Assembly (NCBI GenBank): GCA_964422465.1
Contig: CAYRBD010000040.1
Coordinates: forward strand, 1-27,774
Length of the DNA: 27,774 nucleotides
Reading direction: 5' to 3'
DNA from: FW021-bin31 sp964422465
Lineage (GTDB): Bacteria; Bacteroidota; Bacteroidia; Chitinophagales; Chitinophagaceae
The notes beneath the pieces were generated by a model. That model was not told where the DNA came from, did not search any database, and saw only the letters and a list, made by a program, of their open reading frames with translations. Below are positions 22,500 to 27,774 of the stretch, in pieces. Position 1 is the stretch's first letter. Each line of letters begins with the position of its first letter. Made by a program: the position numbers and the translations under genes.

Positions 22500-23183
22500 T
22501 TAGAACCCACTGATTGCAATCCCCAGCGATAAGGGATTGATTTTTGGCCCTGCGGTCTGGGTCAGCAGAGGGGTAAGGCTGTAACTGGCATAAACTGCAA
22601 AATTGCTGTAGCCTACACGCAGCGTACCTGCCACCCGCCATTTTTCGAAATAATACTTATTTTTTAATTTATCAATCTGCTTATTCCCACGCAGCACCCT
22701 CTTGCCTTTTGTCTTAGCGTCCATCAGCGCTCCGAATTTAAGACCTATTGCAGCTTTAAATCCCTTATTGGCATTTCCCGAATAGGAGCGATAGCGCAGT
22801 TCGATGGGAATTTCTACAAAGGTATTGATCAGGTGATAACTCTTGTAGATTGAATCTTTATTAAAGTTAAGGGTGGAAGTGGGGCCTCCAAGGTCTAAAG
22901 TCTGGTTTTTAAAAGCTATATGGCTGGCGCTGATACCCAGACCGGGCGCTACGCTAAAATGAGAATCGTCATTTAAAGGGAAATCATAAGTAAAAGCAAA
23001 GTTAAAGCCGTGGGAGAATCCACCGGTCCGGATGCTATCCGGCACGCCGGGCCAACTGTCGTAGGTGAAGCTGAGTACAAAAAAATCACGGGAATGTTTT
23101 ACAACGGAAGCGGCCGGGCTCTGCGCCTGTGCACCCAAAAATAGGGCTATGATACAAAACGTGGAAAGAATTATTCTTTTCAT
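22500..23183 (-). CDS. PorT-like outer-membrane beta-barrel protein
   Basis: 227 residues from the ATG at 23181-23183, with signal peptide MKRIILSTFCIIALFLGAQAQ; an upstream TTG three codons earlier is less likely. The mature part is a small barrel with alternating hydrophobic strands: HGFNFAFTYDFPLNDDSHFSVAPGLGI, FVEIPIELRYRS, GFKAAIGLKFGALMDAKTKGK, WRVAGTLRVGYSNFAVYASYSL and a terminal strand ending in GF with the final aromatic expected for outer-membrane assembly. IPIELRYR is a hallmark of the PorT/OMP_b-brl_2 group. Cargo or function is unknown; membership in type IX secretion is not shown. It has a clear promoter at 23212. Confidence 0.85.
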   Translation of the reverse strand: MKRIILSTFCIIALFLGAQAQSPAASVVKHSRDFFVLSFTYDSWPGVPDSIRTGGFSHGFNFAFTYDFPLNDDSHFSVAPGLGISASHIAFKNQTLDLGGPTSTLNFNKDSIYKSYHLINTFVEIPIELRYRSYSGNANKGFKAAIGLKFGALMDAKTKGKRVLRGNKQIDKLKNKYYFEKWRVAGTLRVGYSNFAVYASYSLTPLLTQTAGPKINPLSLGIAISGF

Positions 23184-23211
23184 GGGAAACAAGGGTTGTT
23201 CATTTGGCTGC

Positions 23212-23241
23212 CAAAGGTAAGATATTCAGAATAAATAGCAA
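23212..23241 (-). promoter_or_regulatory. Promoter with -33 and -7 elements for the barrel-DUF5606-methyltransferase operon
   Basis: On the minus strand TTG (23241-23239), 19 bases of spacer, then TACCTTTG (23219-23212). Both elements and the spacing fit the Bacteroidota sigma-ABfr consensus. The -7 element is 29-36 bases before the ATG. A tandem AACGTTA repeat at 23240-23253 overlaps the -33 element. Confidence 0.7.
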
Positions 23242-23253
23242 CGTTAAACGTTA
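23240..23253. repeat. Tandem heptamer containing the palindrome AACGTT, possible operator
   Basis: AACGTTA occurs twice in a row; each copy contains the self-complementary hexamer AACGTT. It overlaps the -33 element of the minus-strand barrel gene promoter. Confidence 0.35.
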
Positions 23254-23350
23254 ATCTGCCTAAAATGGGCTTTCGCTATGTGAAATGAACCTGTTGCTAA
23301 TCATGCCCTGAATTTATCACTACACCCGCCTACCTTTACCAAAAAACAGC

Positions 23351-23752
23351 GTGAAGCAAGTTGCTGCCATAATGTTTTTACTTTTTTCCCTCTCAGCCTG
23401 CTCGAAACAGGACATATACATAGGTACGCCATCCAATGAGATGCAGGCTGATGAGGGTATTACTATTTCCCGCTTTTCCGGTAGCTGGGATAACAATGGG
23501 ATGGTACACCTGTTGTTTCAAACCTCCGGAGACCTTTCACAAATGAGTGCTTTAAAAATTTTTTCAGGAAGCAATAGCAATGACCTTTGTGTTATCGGTA
23601 CCTTAAAGGTAAAAAATGATAATTCTTCTGCTACTTTTTCTTTTAGTGATCCCGACCCCAAAGCCTCCCCAACTTACTACATGATCGGGGTAGAAAAGAA
23701 GGGAGGCGGGGTTACTTACATTGATAATATCTGGACGGTATCTAAACCATAA
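23351..23752 (+). CDS. Small lipoprotein of unknown function
   Basis: 133 residues. A GTG start at 23351 gives VKQVAAIMFLLFSLSACSK, a lipoprotein signal peptide with lipobox LSAC and acylated Cys17; the first in-frame ATG is at codon 8 and would drop the positive charge. The mature part is short and beta-rich with a possible Ig-like/fibronectin-like fold (GITISRFSGSWDNNGMVHLL, ASPTYYMIGVEKKGGGVTY). CSKQD after the cysteine is weakly charged, so surface display is uncertain. TACCTTTA at 23331-23338 could be a -7 element but leaves almost no leader. No family recognised. Confidence 0.7.
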   Translation: MKQVAAIMFLLFSLSACSKQDIYIGTPSNEMQADEGITISRFSGSWDNNGMVHLLFQTSGDLSQMSALKIFSGSNSNDLCVIGTLKVKNDNSSATFSFSDPDPKASPTYYMIGVEKKGGGVTYIDNIWTVSKP

Positions 23753-23776
23753 TTTATGTTTAGGCCATAAGAATGT

Positions 23777-23793
23777 TTTAGCATGACGCTAAA
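23777..23793. repeat. Inverted repeat at the rpoN promoter: terminator or operator
   Basis: TTTAGC-ATGAC-GCTAAA, a perfect six-pair stem with a five-base loop, followed by TATTTTAAG. It lies 25-41 bases after the lipoprotein stop and covers the expected -33 region of the rpoN promoter. Confidence 0.4.
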
Positions 23794-23802
23794 TATTTTA
23801 AG

Positions 23803-23810
23803 TACTTTTG
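23803..23810 (+). promoter_or_regulatory. -7 element for rpoN
   Basis: TACTTTTG, an exact match to TAnnTTTG, 20-27 bases before the rpoN ATG at 23830. The -33 position has only a TTTTAG sequence at 23776-23781. Confidence 0.6.
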
Positions 23811-23829
23811 CAAGACAAAAGGAAACTAC

Positions 23830-25311
23830 ATGGCAGCCATGCGTCAGACCCAGCAGCAAAAAATGCTGCAAAAACTTTCTCCGCAGCAGATTCAATTAAT
23901 GAAGCTGCTCCAGGTGCCTACTGCCAACCTGGAAGAACGCATAAAAGAGGAAATTGAGGAAAATCCGGCTTTGGATTATGGAGAAGAGGAGGATGAGCAG
24001 GATGAATTTTCGTTGGATAATGAAGAGGAGTATGGGCCGGAGGAAGAAGAGGCCAGTCGGGAAGAACAGGATGATCTTGACCTATCCGAATACCTGGGAG
24101 ACGATGGCGATATACCGGATTATCAATTAAAAGGGGAAAGTTATTCCGGCGGAGAGGATGAAAATCAAACCATTCCCATACGGGTAGAAAGGAGTTTTCA
24201 TGAATACCTGAAGACGCAACTTTCTATGCTTCACCTGACAGAGAAGGAGAAACAAGTGGCTTATCAGATTATCGGAAGCCTGGATGAAGGAGGATATCTT
24301 AGGCGGAGCCCACGGGCCCTTGCAGATGATATAGCCTTCTCTGAAAACCTGATTGTAGAACCAGAAGTGGTAGAGGAGGTTATTCGGAAAATTCAGGATT
24401 TTGACCCGCCCGGAATCGGAGCCGCAGATCTGCAGGAATGCCTGCTTTTGCAGTTAAACAGGAAAGATGATGACGATCCTAATCTTCAGGTTGCCCGGAG
24501 AATTTTGGAAGAACAGTTTGATGAATTTTCAAAAAAACACTACCAAAAAATATGTCGTACCCTTGAACTTACCGAACAACAGTTGCGCGATGCCATCGGA
24601 GAAATTATTAAATTGAACCCACGACCAGGTGGGAATTATGGTAGTGTCAACAAAGCGGAAAGTTATGTCATTCCCGATTTTTTTATCAAGGCACATAATG
24701 GAGAATTGGAACTTTCTCTGAACAGCAAGAATGCGCCTGATCTGCACATTTCTCACAGCTACAAAGAGATGTTAAAGGCCTACGATGAAAGTAAAAAGAA
24801 TGACAAGCGGCAAAAGGAAGCGGTTTTGTTTATTAAACAGAAGATAGATTCGGCCAAGTGGTTTATTGATGCAATCAAGCAACGGCAACATACGTTGTTA
24901 AGCACCATGGAAACAATTATGAATTACCAGGAAGAGTTTTTTATCACCAATGATGAAACCACCCTGAAACCCATGATCCTCAAAGATATAGCCGACCGTA
25001 CCGGACTGGATATTTCTACTATTTCCAGAGTAGCTAACAGCAAATATGTACAAACAGAATTCGGCATTTATAAACTAAAATATTTTTTCTCCGAATCCCT
25101 CTCTACGGATAGTGGCGAAGAGGTATCTACGCGGGAGGTGAAAAGGATATTACAAAATATTATTGAAGAGGAAAACAAAAAGAAACCCCTGAGCGATGAG
25201 AAACTAACCAAAAAACTTCATGAGAAAGGATACAATATAGCCAGAAGGACCGTAGCCAAATATCGTGAACAACTGGATATACCGGTCGCCCGGCTTAGAA
25301 AGGAGTTGTAA
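23830..25311 (+). CDS. rpoN: RNA polymerase sigma-54 factor
   Basis: 493 residues, full length. Region I is the glutamine-rich N-terminus (TQQQKMLQKLSPQQIQLMKL, about 7-26, and LEERIKEEIEENPALD) that contacts activators. Region II is acidic (about 52-105, with DEQDEFSLDNEEEYGPEEEE). The core-binding domain covers about 115-300. The helix-turn-helix is in DISTISRVANSKYVQTEFG (about 397-415). The RpoN box ARRTVAKYRE is at 471-480 and reads the -24 promoter element. Sigma-54 needs an AAA+ activator to melt promoters; none is encoded in the window. The gene has its own promoter and is 27 bases before the PAP2-like gene. Confidence 0.97.
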   Translation: MAAMRQTQQQKMLQKLSPQQIQLMKLLQVPTANLEERIKEEIEENPALDYGEEEDEQDEFSLDNEEEYGPEEEEASREEQDDLDLSEYLGDDGDIPDYQLKGESYSGGEDENQTIPIRVERSFHEYLKTQLSMLHLTEKEKQVAYQIIGSLDEGGYLRRSPRALADDIAFSENLIVEPEVVEEVIRKIQDFDPPGIGAADLQECLLLQLNRKDDDDPNLQVARRILEEQFDEFSKKHYQKICRTLELTEQQLRDAIGEIIKLNPRPGGNYGSVNKAESYVIPDFFIKAHNGELELSLNSKNAPDLHISHSYKEMLKAYDESKKNDKRQKEAVLFIKQKIDSAKWFIDAIKQRQHTLLSTMETIMNYQEEFFITNDETTLKPMILKDIADRTGLDISTISRVANSKYVQTEFGIYKLKYFFSESLSTDSGEEVSTREVKRILQNIIEEENKKKPLSDEKLTKKLHEKGYNIARRTVAKYREQLDIPVARLRKEL

Positions 25312-25338
25312 TTTAACAGAAACCAGATTCCCGAGTTC

Positions 25339-26025
25339 ATGAATCCATTCACACAAAACGATGCCCTGCCGGAAGGAACTGACGCTACAGAGGATATTTC
25401 TTTTCCCAAATTCTGGAGAGCTGTGGCTATGGTGGTGAGTATTGTGCTCCATCCTTTGTTTATACCGCTGATCGGCGCCTGGATCATTGTCCAGACTCAT
25501 TTTTATCAATTTGCTGGTTTTCAGGGAAAGCAATTGATCCAGTATTATGGTTCCGTCATTGCCAATACTTTGGTTTTGCCGGCATTTACCGTTTTCTTTC
25601 TGAAGAAACTCCATTTTATCTCCTCTATACACATGCACAGCAGGCGGGATCGCGTGATTCCCTACATCGCTACCATGACTTTTTATTTCTGGACCTATCT
25701 GGTTTTCAGACACCAGGATATGATGCCGGAAGTGATAAAGGTATTTTTGTTAGGTAATTTTATAGCGGTTATTTTGGCTTTTTTGAGTAACTTGAAGATG
25801 AAGATTAGTATGCATACATTGGGAATGGGGGGATTGATCGGCATGTTATTTTGTTTTCTTGAGAACCCTTATATACAAATTGCTACGCCCCTGATGATTG
25901 TTATTCTGGCTGCCGGCCTGGTAGCTACCTGCAGATTGGTGTTGCAGGCCCATACCTACCGGGAAATATATATGGGAGCCGCTTTCGGGATTTTTGCCCA
26001 GCTACTTGCTTCTTGGATTATTTAA
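25339..26025 (+). CDS. Polytopic membrane protein, divergent PAP2-like phosphatase
   Basis: 228 residues with about six transmembrane segments (about 28-52, 68-90, 108-124, 132-150, 160-176, 182-200, with a final hydrophobic stretch at 211-228). A PAP2 (type 2 phosphatidic acid phosphatase) pattern is partly kept: KISMH (155-159) is in the place of PSGH, and R199-x5-H205-x3-E209 matches the SRxxxxxHxxxD motif with Cys for Ser and Glu for Asp. The spacing between them (40 residues) fits the family. The first motif (KxxxxxxRP) is represented only by SRRDRVIP. It could be a lipid or polyprenyl pyrophosphate phosphatase or an inactive relative. It lies 27 bases after rpoN and 31 before recA. Confidence 0.6.
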   Translation: MNPFTQNDALPEGTDATEDISFPKFWRAVAMVVSIVLHPLFIPLIGAWIIVQTHFYQFAGFQGKQLIQYYGSVIANTLVLPAFTVFFLKKLHFISSIHMHSRRDRVIPYIATMTFYFWTYLVFRHQDMMPEVIKVFLLGNFIAVILAFLSNLKMKISMHTLGMGGLIGMLFCFLENPYIQIATPLMIVILAAGLVATCRLVLQAHTYREIYMGAAFGIFAQLLASWII

Positions 26026-26056
26026 TTTGTGTACATTCGCTAAATAATATAAAAAC

Positions 26057-27085
26057 ATGGCAAAAGAAAAAGAAACAGCAAGTAAAGGAAATACAGAGAA
26101 GTTGAAAGCTCTTCAGCTTACCATGGATAAAATCAGAAAAGATTTCGGTAAGGGTTCGGTAATGATGATGAATGAGCAGGGCAACCGCCAGATGGAAACC
26201 ATTTCTACCGGTTCCATTGGACTGGATATAGCCCTTGGCGTAGGGGGATTACCCCGCGGCAGGGTGATTGAAATCTATGGCCCCGAGTCTTCCGGGAAAA
26301 CGACTATTGCCATTCATGCCATTGCAGAAGCACAGAAGAAAGGCGGTATCTGTGCTATCATAGATGCAGAACATGCCTTTGATGTAACCTATGCCAAGCG
26401 TTTGGGAGTGGATGTGGACAGCCTGCTTATTTCTCAGCCGGATTATGGAGAACAGGCCCTGGAGATTGCAGACCGGTTGATTCTCTCCGGAGCAGTAGAT
26501 ATGGTGGTTATCGATTCTGTTGCAGCCCTGGTTCCTAAAGGGGAACTGGAAGGGGAGATGGGCGACAGCAAGATGGGATTACAGGCGCGCCTGATGTCGC
26601 AAGCTTTAAGAAAACTGACTGCTACCATTGGCAAAACCAACTGTTGCTGTATCTTCATCAATCAGTTGCGTGAGAAGATCGGCATTATGTTTGGTAACCC
26701 GGAAACTACCACGGGCGGTAATGCGCTTAAGTTTTACTCCTCCGTTCGCCTGGATATTCGTCGCATAGGCCAGATAAAGGATGGAGATGGAGCAATAGGC
26801 AACCGTACCCGGGTAAAAGTAGTAAAGAATAAAGTGGCTCCTCCCTTTCGAAAAGCAGAATTTGATATTATATTCGGACAGGGAATTTCCAAAACGGGGG
26901 AGATCATTGATATGGGAGTGGAATTAAATATTATTCAAAAAAGTGGTTCCTGGTATAGCTATGATGGAAATAAACTGGGGCAGGGTCGTGAAGCGGTCCG
27001 GCAACTGTTGCTGGATAATCCCGAAATGGCCAATGAAGTAGAAACTAAGATCAGAGAAAAACTGAAGGAAGAAGCCGTTATTTAG
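26057..27085 (+). CDS. recA: Recombinase A
   Basis: 342 residues, normal size. It forms ATP-dependent filaments on single-stranded DNA, catalyses strand exchange and, where present, stimulates LexA self-cleavage. Walker A GPESSGKTT (about 74-82), Walker B with VVIDSVAALVPKGELEGEMGD (about 147-167), loop L1/L2 region NQLREKIGIMFGNPETTTGGNALKF (about 202-226) and the ordered C-terminal domain are all present. The C-terminus is short and acidic-basic (KIREKLKEEAVI). No SOS box recognisable to me lies in the 31-base upstream gap, and the promoter may lie in the end of the previous gene, where TTG..TACATTCG appears at about 26013-26040. Confidence 0.98.
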   Translation: MAKEKETASKGNTEKLKALQLTMDKIRKDFGKGSVMMMNEQGNRQMETISTGSIGLDIALGVGGLPRGRVIEIYGPESSGKTTIAIHAIAEAQKKGGICAIIDAEHAFDVTYAKRLGVDVDSLLISQPDYGEQALEIADRLILSGAVDMVVIDSVAALVPKGELEGEMGDSKMGLQARLMSQALRKLTATIGKTNCCCIFINQLREKIGIMFGNPETTTGGNALKFYSSVRLDIRRIGQIKDGDGAIGNRTRVKVVKNKVAPPFRKAEFDIIFGQGISKTGEIIDMGVELNIIQKSGSWYSYDGNKLGQGREAVRQLLLDNPEMANEVETKIREKLKEEAVI

Positions 27086-27177
27086 ATTTTTTTTGTTTTA
27101 TAAATAACCGTCTTATCTTGTGGATTCAAAAATCTATTCCTTCCAAAGAAATCTGAATGATGTAAATCTACTTGAGA

Positions 27178-27747
27178 ATGCAACTGTTATATGAAGAACA
27201 AGATTCTGTTTTATTGGAAAAAATAAGCCAGGGGGATGCACCAGCCTTCAATATGCTGTTTAAAAAACATTGGCAAACCGTTTACAATGAGGCTTTCAGG
27301 AGATTGCATGATCATGATAAGGCAGAAGATATTACCCAGGAAATATTTTGTAAACTTTGGCTGAAAAGAACCACTCTTTCCATCAAAAACCTCCGGGCTT
27401 ATCTTTTTACAGCTGTCCGCAATAGCGTGTTGAATCTTTTTGAAAAAGAAAAGCGGTTCGTATCCATAGAAAACCTTTTGATAAAAACTTTTGCCACTGA
27501 AAATGCGGATAGCCGGGCTTTGCAAAATGAATTCCTGGCAGCCTATAAAGCGCTGGTAGAAAGCCTCCCGGATAAGCGAAAGTCCATCTTCCTCCAATAT
27601 TACGAACAGGGGCGGTCAACGGAAGAAATTGCCGAACGCTTGGGCCTGTCCCAAAAAACCGTCCAAAACCAACTCGGCAGAGCCACCACTTTCCTTAAGG
27701 CGGGATTGTCGCATTTGTTGATACTCGCGGTGATATTGATCGTGTGA
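27178..27747 (+). CDS. ECF sigma-70 factor, Bacteroidota type with hydrophobic C-terminal tail
   Basis: 189 residues. ATG at 27178 is preferred over the TTG two codons upstream. Sigma region 2 lies at about 20-90 (FNMLFKKHWQTVYNEAFRRL, then DKAEDITQEIFCKLWLKR, then LRAYLFTAVRNSVLNLFEKEKR) and region 4 at about 122-175 (LPDKRKSIFLQYYEQGRSTE, EIAERLGLSQKTVQNQLGRA). The last 14 residues, GLSHLLILAVILIV, are strongly hydrophobic, as in many FecI-like sigma factors of Bacteroidota. Such genes are usually followed by a FecR-type anti-sigma factor and SusC/SusD nutrient uptake genes, which would lie outside the window. The promoter recognised cannot be read here. Confidence 0.93.
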   Translation: MQLLYEEQDSVLLEKISQGDAPAFNMLFKKHWQTVYNEAFRRLHDHDKAEDITQEIFCKLWLKRTTLSIKNLRAYLFTAVRNSVLNLFEKEKRFVSIENLLIKTFATENADSRALQNEFLAAYKALVESLPDKRKSIFLQYYEQGRSTEEIAERLGLSQKTVQNQLGRATTFLKAGLSHLLILAVILIV

Positions 27748-27749
27748 GG

Positions 27750-27774
27750 TTCAATGTTCCATTGTTTCAATGTT
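27750..27774. repeat. Direct repeat TTCAATGTT at the window edge
   Basis: TTCAATGTT at 27750-27758 and again at 27766-27774, spaced by CCATTGT, three bases after the ECF sigma stop. It may continue beyond the window as a longer intergenic repeat. Confidence 0.4.

Noticed and set aside
26026..26056. SOS (LexA) box before recA
   Set aside because: The short gap shows no palindrome resembling any LexA site that I know.

Overview
This is a stretch of chromosome from a member of the Bacteroidota, most likely a Chitinophagaceae-like relative. The grounds are: a 1466-residue PKD-repeat protein with a C-terminal gliding/T9SS type B sorting domain; DUF3822 and DUF5606 genes, both families typical of this phylum; outer-membrane beta-barrels; a Bacteroidota-type ECF sigma factor; almost no Shine-Dalgarno sequences; and repeated matches to the phylum-specific promoter -7 element TAnnTTTG. 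The genus is inference. No rRNA, CRISPR array, prophage or intact insertion sequence is visible. The protein-coding content is mostly housekeeping.

Layout. 1-1339: the 3' end of an unknown gene (possibly a HipB antitoxin) followed by a full-length HipA-type kinase. 1447-1571: a bidirectional terminator and tRNA-Ser(CGA) on the minus strand. 1635-4057 (minus): DUF3822 - rsmD - coaD - hotdog thioesterase, closely packed. 4141-8541 (plus): the giant secreted PKD protein. 8546-10112 (minus): pabC-like and pabB-like genes for p-aminobenzoate synthesis. 10201-11163 (plus): ribF. 11160-12167 (minus): holA, whose stop overlaps the ribF stop. 12336-13922 (plus): a membrane-anchored coiled-coil protein and a HAD phosphatase. 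14176-15828 (minus): an S41 protease. 15904-19422 (plus): deoxynucleoside kinase, an outer-membrane barrel and an exported helix-hairpin-helix barrel protein. 19423-19847: a 425-base gap holding what looks like a decayed antitoxin gene on the minus strand. 19848-20372: hemerythrin-domain protein. 20387-23183 (minus): NAD(P)-dependent oxidoreductase, then the group barrel protein - DUF5606 - methyltransferase. 23351-27747 (plus): a lipoprotein, rpoN, a degenerate PAP2-like membrane protein, recA, and an ECF sigma factor at the edge.

How the genes fit together. Coenzyme supply is well represented (CoA by coaD, FAD by ribF, folate precursor by the pab pair, possibly menaquinone by the thioesterase), as is DNA metabolism (holA, recA, deoxynucleoside kinase). 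Envelope functions are the PKD adhesin-like protein, three barrels, a lipoprotein and an S41 protease. The least explained parts are the three-gene group deoxynucleoside kinase / barrel / exported HHH barrel, the regularly cysteine-paired PKD array, the PAP2-like protein between rpoN and recA, and the mirror-image promoter pair between pabB and ribF. I see no clear evidence of a wholly new defence or mobile system. Many starts were moved inward from upstream TTG or GTG codons to an ATG that matches the family N-terminus.
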